Source: Pararhizobium qamdonense
GTDB taxonomy: Bacteria; Pseudomonadota; Alphaproteobacteria; Rhizobiales; Rhizobiaceae
Direction of reading: 5' to 3'
Length of the DNA stretch: 64,000 nucleotides
Assembly: GCF_029277445.1 (NCBI RefSeq)
Contig: NZ_CP119566.1
Span: forward strand, 2,792,001-2,856,000
Below are positions 8,261 to 16,631 of the stretch, piece after piece. Every line of letters starts with the position of its first letter. Position 1 is the stretch's first letter. The translations under genes were made by a program, and so were the position numbers. The notes under the pieces were generated by a model, which saw only the letters and a program-made list of their open reading frames with translations, was not told the DNA's origin and ran no database searches.

Positions 8261-8287
8261 CTGCTAACCGGGCTACGGGGTTAGCAG
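8261..8287 (+). repeat. Inverted repeat next to attL, possible integrase arm sites and terminator
   Basis: CTGCTAACC (8261-8269) and GGTTAGCAG (8279-8287) form a perfect 9-bp inverted repeat with a 9-base gap. The same GGTTAGCAG occurs twice near the right end (25788, 25840), which suggests arm-type integrase or excisionase sites. The hairpin lies 40 bases after tRNA-Glu and could also end its transcript. Confidence 0.5.
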
Positions 8288-8308
8288 AAATATGTTTTCT
8301 GTCCGTTC

Positions 8309-9370
8309 TCATGCGATTGCTTTCAGCTTCTTTATGGCGTTCTGAGCCATCTTTTTCTGATTGGCTTTGGCGATATACGTCTCGATTTCCTTGATGTCCT
8401 GATGGCCTGTAATGGCCATGATTTCCATCGCAGAGCATCCCGCTTCGGCAAGCATCGTCATCGCTGATTTACGAAGGCCGTGCGGCGACCGGTGCGGAGG
8501 AAGACCGGCTTTTCGTGCAGCTTCGATTATCCAGTTGGTGAACGCCTTCTCAGATCGTGCCGCGCCATAGGCGGTCACGATGAAATTCAGGTGCTTCTTC
8601 GCGATACCGTCCAGCACCTTCCGAAAGTCTGCATGGATAGGGATGTTCAGTTCGACGGTGTGACCGCTCTTTTGTGTCGTCATGACAATGAAGTCGCCCT
8701 GAATATGCTGCCGCCCGATCTTCACCGCATCAGAACGTCTTAGGCCGGTATAGAGCAAAATCTCGACGGCTACACGCTGCGGCGTCTCATCCCCCCAATG
8801 GTTGCGAAACACCTCAATATCGTCCTCGGTCCAAGGCTGATAACCCTTGCTCTTGTGCTGCACCCTGTCGGCGTTGAGGATGGGGTTATCGGTGCGATAC
8901 TTCCACTTGATGGCCAACTGCATGAGCATGGAAAGGCGCTTGCGGAGGTTCTTCGCCTGTGCCGTGGACTTCGCTGCGACCTCACCCAGGATTTTGTCGA
9001 TGTTGTGCGTCTGCAGGGTGGAAACACGCTTGTCGCCATGATCTTTGCGGAACGGTTCGATTATCGATTTGTAGTTCCGCTTCGTCGCCTCTGCTTTCGA
9101 GATGAAACCCGCGCTCTCATAGTATTGAACGATGAGGGCGTTGATGGTGCCGGATACGGTCTTGGAAACCCCTGCCCCGGTAGCGACTTTCGGCATGTCG
9201 TTGGAGGCGGCTAGATAGTCCTCCCAGAACGCAGGAGAATTTTCAGGCCCACGGATAGCGATCTTCCGTTGTCCAGGACGATTGAAGTAGATGCGCTCAT
9301 TCTTGCCGTGCCGGTCGGTGAAGACATGCAGATATTTGGGGCGTTTGTATTTGACGCGCTGTTTCGCCAT
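8309..9370 (-). CDS. int: Tyrosine recombinase (integrase)
   Basis: The protein has 353 residues. An N-terminal arm-binding region and SAM-like core-binding domain (about 70-165) precede the catalytic domain (about 175-350). Catalytic residues are visible: R211 in YTGLRRSD, K234 in TTQKSGH, H297 and R300 in SPHGLRKSA, H323 in TGHQD and the nucleophile Y332 in ETYIA. It should insert and excise the element at the tRNA-Glu site. The ATG at 9370 is the likely start, five bases after the stop of the upstream small gene. Confidence 0.95.
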   Translation of the reverse strand: MAKQRVKYKRPKYLHVFTDRHGKNERIYFNRPGQRKIAIRGPENSPAFWEDYLAASNDMPKVATGAGVSKTVSGTINALIVQYYESAGFISKAEATKRNYKSIIEPFRKDHGDKRVSTLQTHNIDKILGEVAAKSTAQAKNLRKRLSMLMQLAIKWKYRTDNPILNADRVQHKSKGYQPWTEDDIEVFRNHWGDETPQRVAVEILLYTGLRRSDAVKIGRQHIQGDFIVMTTQKSGHTVELNIPIHADFRKVLDGIAKKHLNFIVTAYGAARSEKAFTNWIIEAARKAGLPPHRSPHGLRKSAMTMLAEAGCSAMEIMAITGHQDIKEIETYIAKANQKKMAQNAIKKLKAIA

Positions 9371-9374
9371 AGGC

Positions 9375-9632
9375 TCAATCCCATTCACTAGGCTGGGTAC
9401 TGGAGATCGCGCCGGGTTCGGTCGTGGTGACAGAAAAGCCCCCGTCCCCGTTGACGGTGAAACCGGTAACAGTCTGGCCAAGGTCTTTGGCTAGTTTTGC
9501 CACCTGTTTCATCTTCGGTATGCTGAACAAGGGTTTCGTCGCTGGGGCACGAAATTTGGAGACGGCACGGGCGAACGCCAATCCCTCGCCCTTCCCCTGC
9601 GATGGAGGGAGGAGGCTTAAGGTTTTTCCCAT
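9375..9632 (-). CDS. Small element protein upstream of the integrase
   Basis: The 85-residue protein ends five bases before the integrase start, and its ATG overlaps the stop of the upstream ribbon-helix-helix gene (TAATG). The C-terminal part (about 35-80: KLAKDLGQTVTGFTV-NGDGGFSVTTTEP) resembles the short proteins often found just before phage integrases in rhizobia, in which an amphipathic helix is followed by a G-(Y/F)-x-V and a DG turn. Function is unknown. The tight coupling suggests co-expression with the integrase, perhaps as a recombination accessory factor. Confidence 0.65.
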   Translation of the reverse strand: MGKTLSLLPPSQGKGEGLAFARAVSKFRAPATKPLFSIPKMKQVAKLAKDLGQTVTGFTVNGDGGFSVTTTEPGAISSTQPSEWD

Positions 9633-9796
9633 TACCCTTGCTCCTTCGCTGCAGCCCGCTCACGCTCGGCTTTGATCAGTTCAATAAGCTGCCCGGTCAT
9701 GTTGCGGGAATTCTCTTCGGCATAGTCTGCGAGCCAGTCTTTGAGGTGTGGTGGAAGGCGGACCAAAAGGGACGATGCTATTTTGCGGTTCGACAC
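9632..9796 (-). CDS. Arc-type ribbon-helix-helix DNA-binding protein
   Basis: The 54-residue protein starts at a GTG with AAGGAG seven bases upstream (GTG at 9796). It has the Arc/Mnt plan: a short beta strand SSLLVRLPPHLKDWL, then helix A and helix B (YAEENSRNMTGQLIELIKAERERA). It probably acts as a dimeric repressor or excisionase-like regulator of the integrase unit, which it heads, and is divergent from a second ribbon-helix-helix gene at 9887. It has no ATG start. Confidence 0.75.
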   Translation of the reverse strand: MSNRKIASSLLVRLPPHLKDWLADYAEENSRNMTGQLIELIKAERERAAAKEQG

Positions 9797-9830
9797 TGAA
9801 AGCTCCTTATGTTTGCTTCAACGTTCATGT

Positions 9831-9883
9831 ATATATCCACGGGATAACTGGCAGTCAATATCACTTGGATATGTGGGATATAT
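9831..9883. promoter_or_regulatory. Candidate operator between the divergent ribbon-helix-helix genes
   Basis: ATATATCCAC (9831-9840) and GTGGGATATAT (9873-9883) form an imperfect inverted repeat in the 90-bp gap between the two regulators. AT-rich promoter-like sequence (TATATAT, GGATATGTGGGATATAT) lies within it. This fits mutual or self-repression, but is an inference. Confidence 0.5.
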
Positions 9884-9886
9884 TTT

Positions 9887-10165
9887 ATGGAAGACGAAAA
9901 GCGCAAGCGTGAAGGCGCGCAACTGCTGCTGCGGTTCAATGAGGGGTCCGACATGCGGGAAACGCTGAAACGGATTGCAGCTCTGAACGGGCGAACTCTC
10001 ACGGCTGAAATCCTCTATCGACTGGAGCAAAGCCTAGAGGGGGATGATAAGCTCGTGAATGTCTCAAGGGGTGCGAAGTTTGACGATTTCGAGCAAAGGC
10101 TCACAGCGCTGGAAGGCACAATGACGGCTCACCTCAATTGGCATATCCAGCACGATCCAGATTAA
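9887..10165 (+). CDS. Arc/Mnt-like ribbon-helix-helix regulator with coiled-coil tail
   Basis: The 92-residue protein has a ribbon-helix-helix domain in the first ~55 residues (QLLLRFNEGSDMRETLKRIA, then TLTAEILYRLEQSLEGD), and a C-terminal heptad-like helix (about 65-88: FDDFEQRLTALEGTMTAHL) that could mediate oligomerisation. It probably binds operators inside the element and controls the rightward transcript that includes the next gene. The palindrome at 10185-10200 directly downstream is a possible target. Confidence 0.78.
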   Translation: MEDEKRKREGAQLLLRFNEGSDMRETLKRIAALNGRTLTAEILYRLEQSLEGDDKLVNVSRGAKFDDFEQRLTALEGTMTAHLNWHIQHDPD

Positions 10166-10184
10166 TCGTTACGAAACCGAAACG

Positions 10185-10200
10185 ATGCAATTGATTGCAT
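10185..10200. promoter_or_regulatory. Palindrome, left copy of a two-copy element operator
   Basis: ATGCAATTGATTGCAT has 7-bp arms around TG. It lies 10 bases in front of the start of the gene at 10211. The same 16 bases plus GGG occur in reverse orientation at 25656-25674, in front of the gene that reads inward from the other end, with nearly the same spacing to the start. Confidence 0.6.
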
Positions 10201-10210
10201 GGGAGGTTAC

Positions 10211-11056
10211 ATGCCGTTCACAAAAATTGAGCAAGAAGCGATAATTCTCTATGCGGTGCTGGATATGATCGATGACATGGTCAATCTGGCGATATTCGAG
10301 AAGCCAATTGGTGATCGCGATACCAATCTGTTTTTCAAGGACAGCAATGCGCGAAGCTTGTTCGCCATTTTGCTCACCGATTTCCTCTCACAACCGCGAG
10401 GGGAGCGCAACAAACCTCTCCCCTTTGATCTTCCACGTCCAGCACTCGGCGCAAGGTCGAGCGATAAAACCTATCTGCTTTATCTTCGACAGGTCTGCGA
10501 TGATCCTCTGCTGGCTTCTGATCCGTCCGGAATTGCTGACGTGATCAATCGATTTTCGGATTGGTTGGACGGTTACACGATAGTTCCACAGGTCTGGCTT
10601 TCCCGGATCAGTGTGGAACTCGATATCAAAATTGAACGAATGGAGTTCATCAAACTCTGCGGAAACCTTTCCAAGCATAACTTCGCACGTCTAGAGGCCG
10701 ATGTACGTAAGCTCAGACGTATCGTCAAAAATGCCGGTAAAGATATCGATGAGGGTCAGGCTTATACTGCGATTGAGGACTTCAAGAGCTGGTTCAACGA
10801 CGATGTTTTCATCTACCATTCCAGCACTATGGGCGAATTCTTGAACGATTTGCGGTATGCGATCCACCGATATTTGGCCATCGAGTACAACCGTTCTCGC
10901 GTTCCACTGCCGGATGGCATGTATCGGTTCACATATCCACAAGGAGTGGACAATCCGCTAGCCAGAGAGCTGTACTGGGACTTGCTCAACAAAATCAGAC
11001 ACGGAATTTACTTCCCACCATTCCGGGTTAGTTCCTCAATGAAGACCGAGTATTGA
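10211..11056 (+). CDS. Unknown cargo protein of the element
   Basis: The 281-residue protein is soluble, mostly helical by composition, and matches no domain I recognise. It begins MPFTKIEQEAIILYAVLDMI. Notable stretches are LCGNLSKHNFARLE (about 145-158), a Lys/Arg-rich helix after it, and an aromatic C-terminus with LLNKIRHGIYFPPF. The first resembles motifs in some HEPN-like helical proteins but lacks a clear R-x4-6-H pair, so no catalytic role is claimed. The ATG at 10211 has GGGAGG upstream. It is separate from the structural operon and convergent with the tape measure gene (15-base gap), which is the usual place for accessory genes such as exclusion or defence functions. Confidence 0.65.
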   Translation: MPFTKIEQEAIILYAVLDMIDDMVNLAIFEKPIGDRDTNLFFKDSNARSLFAILLTDFLSQPRGERNKPLPFDLPRPALGARSSDKTYLLYLRQVCDDPLLASDPSGIADVINRFSDWLDGYTIVPQVWLSRISVELDIKIERMEFIKLCGNLSKHNFARLEADVRKLRRIVKNAGKDIDEGQAYTAIEDFKSWFNDDVFIYHSSTMGEFLNDLRYAIHRYLAIEYNRSRVPLPDGMYRFTYPQGVDNPLARELYWDLLNKIRHGIYFPPFRVSSSMKTEY

Positions 11057-11071
11057 TAAGCCCCCTTGCCA

Positions 11072-13828
11072 TCACACAAAACCCTTCCGGTTCAACATCG
11101 CACCAGTGCGCTGGTTCTTCTGCACAAACTCCGTCATCTTGTTTTCCAGCAGAGTGCCCATCTCGGCGGTTAGACGTTCGGTCATCTTCGCATCGGCCTC
11201 CTGATTTCCAGACGCTTGCACCGTGATCGGGATCGTCGGGGAGAAGACATTGCTGATTTGATTGACCTGTCGATTGACCTTTCCGCCACCGGCACCGGGC
11301 ATGGTAGCCAGCGCGGGAGTGCGGCCGGAATTGATGGCCTCCAAAGCGGCGCGGTTCTTGGCAGTCGCGGCTGCATTCACCACGAACTCACCATCACTGA
11401 GATAAGCGGGCACCTTGTCGGCACGGGGTCCACCGGGACCGCGTACCCTGCCGCCACCGGCAAAGGCTTGGATTTCCCCGCCATCCTTGGCACCGAAGAT
11501 CGCGCCGAAGATACCGCCCAGCAATCCCCCGCCACCGGTTTTGCCACCGCCTCCACCCAGAAGACCGGCAAGCGGCCCCTCGCCCAGGAGTGCCGCCTGC
11601 AGCGCAGCTTTGGCCAGTGAAGCGATGAGCCCCTTAAGGGCATCTTCGGCGGTGGTCGTTCCCATGATCAGGCCGGTCAACGCGTCCGATGCCGTCGATG
11701 CGAAGAAATCACTCACATCCTTGGCTTGCTCCTGCGTCATGGCAAAGCGCTGAGTTGCTTGCTCGGCTTCGGCCATGCCCTGTGCAAGCTGGCTGATCTC
11801 CGAACGCTGCTGGGGCGTGAGGGCAATACCAGCGCGTTGCGCCTCATTGAGCATTTGCTGCTCATAACGGAGCTTCGATGCGGCAACGGCACTCATCCCA
11901 AGGGCTTGCTGTTCCGTCGTCTGTTCCGACACGAAAGCGCGGGATTGGGTGATGATGTCCTGATAGGCGGTTGCCTGATCCTTCAGAGCTTCGTTCTTCT
12001 GCGCAATGCCGGGGTCTATGGATGGCATGGAAACCGAACTGCCGTCATAGGCTCCCCGGATTGTCTGCTCATCGACGTTGCGTAGGCCCTCCCATTCATT
12101 TCGCAGGCCTGCCGGGTCGTTCCCACGGCCACGCATGAGCTGCTGTGCCATGCGATCCTGAATGTCAGGGCTGAACATGTCGGAACCGGAAAGCCCCATC
12201 GTCCCGCGCAAACCACGCATGGTCTTCTGCACGATTTGGTAACGGCCCACTGCGCTGGAATTGTACTTGTTACCGGGGTGCCTGAGCATAGCCGTCTGCA
12301 TGGCGTCGATCTGGTCGAGCGTCATCATCACGAGGTTGCGGTCCCCGCCTGTGAACGCACCACGGGCAAGCGTCTCGTTATAACCCCTGCCCTTGTCGGT
12401 GCCTTCTGCGTACCCGATGAGGTCGAGGAAGCCTTTGTTGGCAGCTTCGGCAGCGCCACGGCCCTTGACGGCTTTGGTGGCCTGATCACGCAGCGCGTTT
12501 GCCTCGAGCACCTCCTGCACCGTGGTAGCCTTGCCCAGGGCGGCACGATAAGCGCCGTTGATCTTGGTTTGTGCGTCCAGATCGGCAAGGCTCTTGGCCA
12601 GTTCCGGCACTTCGTTTTTCAGGGCACGGATGGCATCAGCATACGAGTTGATGCCGGTGGCACCGTTGGCGGCTGAAGTGCCGCTGTTGTCCAGAGACGT
12701 GTTCAGGGTATCGACGGGAGGCTTTGCCGTCTTGGCGTCCTCCCCGGTCTTGTAGATGAAATTCTCGGAATAGCCGCTGCGCCGGTCAAGGATATCGCGG
12801 AGTTTCAGCGCTTCGGAGGTGAGGTCTTCGATGAGCTGTTTCTGCTTATCGATGTTCAGGTCAACGGCGGCATCTTCCGGGAAGGCAATCTTGTCGGTTT
12901 GCAGGTCTTCCAGCAGCTTTTTCGCTTCGCGGAGCTTGTCATAAGTGCCGACGAGCTGAGACTGGATGTTTCGGTCGGTCTGCTCCTCCAGCCGGTTCAT
13001 TCGATCCAGCCAGTCATCCATCGCCCCGACGACATCGACCACAGCCTTTTTCAGGGCGGTGCCGACTGTCCCGGCGATAGCGTTGAATTTCCGGTCGATC
13101 TCGTTCGCACGCTCAATCACTTCGTCATCGAGAACAAGCCCTAGTTCATTGGCCTGCGCCACGGTGCGCCGAATACCTTCCTCGCCTTGGCTGATCAGCT
13201 GAACAAATTTCTCCCCTCCGGTTCCCCCGAAAATCTCATCGGCAACGCGGATTTGTGCTGCCTTATTGAGTTGCCCCATTTTGCCGATGATCTCGGAGAA
13301 CAGCGCGGACGGGTCCTGCAGCTTGCGCTTCAGATCGGCGGCGGAGAACCCTAGACGCTTGAAGGCGTCGGCACCGCTGCCCTGTCCCGTCACATAAAAC
13401 TCATCGGCGCGTAGGGATAGTTCCTTGAAGCCGTCCACGAGAGCATCGACGCCCACACGGTTCTGTTCCGCAACGAATTTCAGCTCCTGAAAAGCCTTGG
13501 TGGACAGACCGGCGCGGCGGGCTTCATCGCCTATAGACGCAACTCCCTTGGCAATCTCACGGGCAGATGACACGATGCCGGACAATGCGGCAACAGAGAA
13601 GCCGGTCACAAGGCCAGCAATCCCGCCTTTCAGTGCGGCCATGGCGAGGTTGATGCCCTTGCCCGCTCCTGCGAATGACTTTTCGAGGCGGTCGGCACTG
13701 GCTGCAGCTCGCTTCTCGATAGCCGAAAAGTTGTTGGTGGCCGTCCGGTTCGCCTTCTGGAAATTCTTCTCGAAATCCCGGATGCGGGCCTCAAGAGCGA
13801 CGACAAGCTGTTCTGTTTCGGTCGGCAT
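11072..13828 (-). CDS. Phage tail tape measure protein with internal muramidase-like domain
   Basis: The protein has 918 residues. Residues 1-60 begin MPTETEQLVVALEARIRDFEKN, typical of tape measure proteins, followed by long helices, a central TP901-type region (about 50-300), a lysozyme-like domain at about 450-590 (FLDLIGYAEGTDKG, SAVGRYQIVQ), more helices, and a Gly-rich C-terminus ending in the usual GGxVRGPGGPRADKVPAYLSDGEF pattern (about 790-830). It sets tail length and probably opens the cell wall during DNA entry. It is the last gene of the leftward structural operon; no tail tip genes follow it, which is odd. Confidence 0.9.
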   Translation of the reverse strand: MPTETEQLVVALEARIRDFEKNFQKANRTATNNFSAIEKRAAASADRLEKSFAGAGKGINLAMAALKGGIAGLVTGFSVAALSGIVSSAREIAKGVASIGDEARRAGLSTKAFQELKFVAEQNRVGVDALVDGFKELSLRADEFYVTGQGSGADAFKRLGFSAADLKRKLQDPSALFSEIIGKMGQLNKAAQIRVADEIFGGTGGEKFVQLISQGEEGIRRTVAQANELGLVLDDEVIERANEIDRKFNAIAGTVGTALKKAVVDVVGAMDDWLDRMNRLEEQTDRNIQSQLVGTYDKLREAKKLLEDLQTDKIAFPEDAAVDLNIDKQKQLIEDLTSEALKLRDILDRRSGYSENFIYKTGEDAKTAKPPVDTLNTSLDNSGTSAANGATGINSYADAIRALKNEVPELAKSLADLDAQTKINGAYRAALGKATTVQEVLEANALRDQATKAVKGRGAAEAANKGFLDLIGYAEGTDKGRGYNETLARGAFTGGDRNLVMMTLDQIDAMQTAMLRHPGNKYNSSAVGRYQIVQKTMRGLRGTMGLSGSDMFSPDIQDRMAQQLMRGRGNDPAGLRNEWEGLRNVDEQTIRGAYDGSSVSMPSIDPGIAQKNEALKDQATAYQDIITQSRAFVSEQTTEQQALGMSAVAASKLRYEQQMLNEAQRAGIALTPQQRSEISQLAQGMAEAEQATQRFAMTQEQAKDVSDFFASTASDALTGLIMGTTTAEDALKGLIASLAKAALQAALLGEGPLAGLLGGGGGKTGGGGLLGGIFGAIFGAKDGGEIQAFAGGGRVRGPGGPRADKVPAYLSDGEFVVNAAATAKNRAALEAINSGRTPALATMPGAGGGKVNRQVNQISNVFSPTIPITVQASGNQEADAKMTERLTAEMGTLLENKMTEFVQKNQRTGAMLNRKGFV

Positions 13829-13839
13829 GGGTGTCCCTT

Positions 13840-15483
13840 TCAGAAGATCAGAAGGCCTTCCGGCCGATCATCGGTGTCATAAATTGAGCGGGTATCTTCG
13901 CCGGTTGCTGCGCGGGCCACGGCCATGGCTGTGGCAACGGCTCCATCGATCTTGTCGCGGGCCTTGCCCTTGTGGAAAGATTTGTTGCCCTTGCCGTCAT
14001 CGTGGATCACCACGTTGTCGAAATTCCATCGCAGGATCGGGTGACCGCCATGCTGGAATTTTCCCGATAAAAGGGCCTTCTCAAGTATCTGGATTGCCGG
14101 TCCCATGGTCATCCAGCCTTGCCGGAACTCCACGCAGGGGTAACCATCCTCCACAAGGTTGGCCATCGTGATGCGGGCGTAATGCGGATCGAAGGCAATT
14201 TCCCGGACCTCGAACTGTTCGCAGAGGTCGCGGATATGGTTTTCGACTGCGCGGATATCGACCACGTTGCCGGGTGTGGGGGTCAGAACCTCGTCTTCGG
14301 CCCATTGATTATAGGGATATCCGCTCTGCTGGGTGCGCCTGTCGAGGTTGTCTTTCGGGCAAAAGAACCACGGGCGGACAACATAGCCATCGTCACCGTC
14401 CCGCCATGCAGCGACCACGGCGGTGAGGTCGGACGTAGACGACAGATCGACGCCCAGCCAGCACGGTTTTCCCTTCAGGTCCGCAAGGTCGAAAGGCTCT
14501 TTCCCCTGATCGTAGGTGGACATTTCGACAAAGGCGGCTTCGGAATGATCCTGCCACATATTGAGGTGGAATTGCTGAAATGCGAGCTTGTCGCCGGGAC
14601 GCTCGGCAGCTTCACGGGCAAGTTGGCGAAGCCCTTCGATGTCTGGATAGCCATGAGCGAGGCCAGGGTTTGCCCGGTGCCATACTGTTTCATCCTGCCA
14701 GTCCGCATCATTCGGAGTTTCGAGCAAGATCGGCAGCGTTGCCGGATCGTGAATTTCGCCCTTGGCAACCTTGCGGGCATATTCGATCTGTTCGAACGCC
14801 AGATTTTCCTGCCCCCGCCCCGCCGTCGTGGCAATGATCATCAGAGAGCCAGGGGTCTTGCTCATCCCGGATTTGATCGCGTCCCAGAGATCACGCTTTT
14901 TCCATGCGTGGATTTCATCAATGAGAGCAAAGACAGGGGTGTGGCCATGGGCGCTGGCGGCATCGCTGGATACGCAGGCGTAAAAGCTGTTGTGCCGCGA
15001 GTTCTTGATACGGTGCTTGTGGTCGGTGATCCGGGCGATGTCATCGATCTTCGGCATGATCCTGATGACGGCAACGGCTTCCTCAAACGCAATCTTGGCC
15101 TGCGATCTGTCGGACGCAGCGGACAGGACTTCGCCTCCGGGGACGCGTTCCGGCCCGAATGTGTGGAGCAGCGCCAACGCGGCGGCGAGCGATGTCTTCC
15201 GGTTTCCCCGTGGCAGCAACATGACAACGGTCTTAACCACACGGGTGCCATCGGCGTTGCGCGGTCCATAGATGGCGCGGACGATGCGCTCCTGCCATTT
15301 GTCGAGCTGGAAAGGATTTCCCGGCAAGGGGTTTTTCGGATGCTTCAAGGCGCGGAGAAATTTCACGGCCCGTTCGCCATAGCCAAGCGGGTCCGCAATC
15401 GGGCTGTTGTCGAATGCCCACGCCGGATAGGTGGTCTTAGGCTTCGGCACCGCCGCTTTCTTGATTATCTTGATCGCGCCCAT
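13840..15483 (-). CDS. terL: Terminase large subunit
   Basis: The 547-residue protein has an N-terminal ATPase and a C-terminal RNase H-like nuclease. The Walker A region is PRGNRKTS (91-98), Walker B is VFALIDEI (184-191), and the nuclease begins with GVDLSSTSD (D346) and has a late DKIDGAVA motif. It cuts and packages element DNA into procapsids. Its ATG is two bases after the terS stop. In most HK97-type phages this gene precedes portal and capsid; here it follows them. Confidence 0.95.
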   Translation of the reverse strand: MGAIKIIKKAAVPKPKTTYPAWAFDNSPIADPLGYGERAVKFLRALKHPKNPLPGNPFQLDKWQERIVRAIYGPRNADGTRVVKTVVMLLPRGNRKTSLAAALALLHTFGPERVPGGEVLSAASDRSQAKIAFEEAVAVIRIMPKIDDIARITDHKHRIKNSRHNSFYACVSSDAASAHGHTPVFALIDEIHAWKKRDLWDAIKSGMSKTPGSLMIIATTAGRGQENLAFEQIEYARKVAKGEIHDPATLPILLETPNDADWQDETVWHRANPGLAHGYPDIEGLRQLAREAAERPGDKLAFQQFHLNMWQDHSEAAFVEMSTYDQGKEPFDLADLKGKPCWLGVDLSSTSDLTAVVAAWRDGDDGYVVRPWFFCPKDNLDRRTQQSGYPYNQWAEDEVLTPTPGNVVDIRAVENHIRDLCEQFEVREIAFDPHYARITMANLVEDGYPCVEFRQGWMTMGPAIQILEKALLSGKFQHGGHPILRWNFDNVVIHDDGKGNKSFHKGKARDKIDGAVATAMAVARAATGEDTRSIYDTDDRPEGLLIF

Positions 15484-15485
15484 GG

Positions 15486-15899
15486 TTACAGCCCTAGCGC
15501 ATCATCGTTGTCAGGCTTGGGTGTATCTCCACCCATGCCGGAACGGGAGCGGGATGCCGGTGTCAGTCCCAGCTCGGATGCAAGCCGTGCAATGGTCGTC
15601 TGACTTTCGTTCAACGTGGTGGTGGCTGGGTTGGCTTTCGTTGATCCTTTTTCGGTCTTCACGATAAGGCCATGTTCCTCAATTGCCTTTTGCGCTTCAC
15701 GAGCAAGCCAGAGGGATCGGACATAGGTTTCCAGCGTACCCAGGGTCGCGGAGGTGATCATCTTCCGATTTGTGAGGTCGGTTGCCAAGACGATCCATTC
15801 TTGGCGCATGCTCAACGGCAAGTGCGACGGCATCGCAGGCACCGCCTCCAGACACCCGGCGATTTCCTTCAGAGCCGGTTTTACACCACGATGCGCCAT
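15486..15899 (-). CDS. terS: Terminase small subunit, P27 family
   Basis: The 137-residue protein is of the P27 small terminase type: a basic N-terminus (MAHRGVKPALKEI), a helical core with LATDLTNRKMITSATLGTLETYV, the KTEKGSTKANPA linker and a C-terminal ARLASELGLTPASRSR helix. It recognises the packaging start on the DNA and hands it to TerL. The start at 15899 follows GGGGAACTGAC. A longer frame to 15956 overlaps the connector gene and is less likely. Confidence 0.9.
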   Translation of the reverse strand: MAHRGVKPALKEIAGCLEAVPAMPSHLPLSMRQEWIVLATDLTNRKMITSATLGTLETYVRSLWLAREAQKAIEEHGLIVKTEKGSTKANPATTTLNESQTTIARLASELGLTPASRSRSGMGGDTPKPDNDDALGL

Positions 15900-15900
15900 G

Positions 15901-16224
15901 TCAGTTCCCCGTTCCTTGAGCGGTGCAACGCAGGTCGAGCCCATCACGTCTCCCAAGCTCTTTGATTTCCTTCAGGTCGTATGCTTGCCCCGAATGGGTC
16001 AGGCGGTCGGAAACAGCGATGCCATCACGATGACGAATGCGAAATATTACAGCCACTTTCGACGACGAGCCAAAGCTCTGAATGAACTCTTCGGTGGTGG
16101 ATTGGATCAACTGCGCTCGAACTGTGGTGATGGTCGTCCATCCCTCTGTCGGGGCTCCGTACTCGTCCACGGTGGTGGCGGCGCGGTCGATGGTGATGGT
16201 CTTGTCGAGTTTCCCGGCACGCAT
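15901..16224 (-). CDS. Head-tail adaptor / closure protein (gp16-like)
   Basis: The 107-residue protein has the family pattern: start MRAGKLDKTITIDRAATTVDEYG, then WTTITTVRAQL, and late RIRHRDGIAVSDRLTHSGQAYDLKEI. Members form the ring that closes the head after packaging. The ATG at 16224 has GGAGG seven bases upstream, inside the end of the previous gene; a GTG three bases earlier is an alternative. Confidence 0.88.
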   Translation of the reverse strand: MRAGKLDKTITIDRAATTVDEYGAPTEGWTTITTVRAQLIQSTTEEFIQSFGSSSKVAVIFRIRHRDGIAVSDRLTHSGQAYDLKEIKELGRRDGLDLRCTAQGTGN

Positions 16225-16631
16225 CACGCCACCTCCAACACAATGGCCTCAAGGCTGACGACGGCATGCGAGTAGAGGCCACCGGGGTCACGGAGGAAAC
16301 GGGTGGATGCAACATGCAGATCGGCAACATGGAGCCCCACAACAGGCCAAACCGTGTCAGCCAGGGCGGCGCGAATGGTGCCGACGATCTGCTTCGACGT
16401 GACAAGGCCGGTTTCCTTGGCCCATACATGCAGGTCGGTGAAGACCTCATGACGGTTGCGGGCGACGGCACCGGTTCCCACGGTCTGCCCCTCACCGATG
16501 AGGATGCACGGGAACACGGCAGGCAAGCCGTTGCGGTCCACGATGTTGGCAGCGGGTACGAGGCCGATAACGGCGGATGACGCGACAAGCCGGGAGCGGA
16601 TAGCCTTCTGGAGTTCGAGGGATGGCTCCAT
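16224..16631 (-). CDS. Tail completion protein, DUF3168 (gp17-like)
   Basis: The 135-residue protein shows the DUF3168 plan: MEPSLELQKAIRSRLVASSAV at the start, then VFPCILIGEGQ, an HVWAKETG strand and a helix KQIVGTIRAAL. Such proteins cap the tail or join it to the head. The start overlaps the stop of the HNH gene by one base, which indicates coupled translation. Confidence 0.85.
   Translation of the reverse strand: MEPSLELQKAIRSRLVASSAVIGLVPAANIVDRNGLPAVFPCILIGEGQTVGTGAVARNRHEVFTDLHVWAKETGLVTSKQIVGTIRAALADTVWPVVGLHVADLHVASTRFLRDPGGLYSHAVVSLEAIVLEVA

Noticed and set aside
14119..15603. Open frame of 494 codons on the plus strand inside the element
   Set aside because: It is antisense to terL, which has all terminase motifs. 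It has no start signal.
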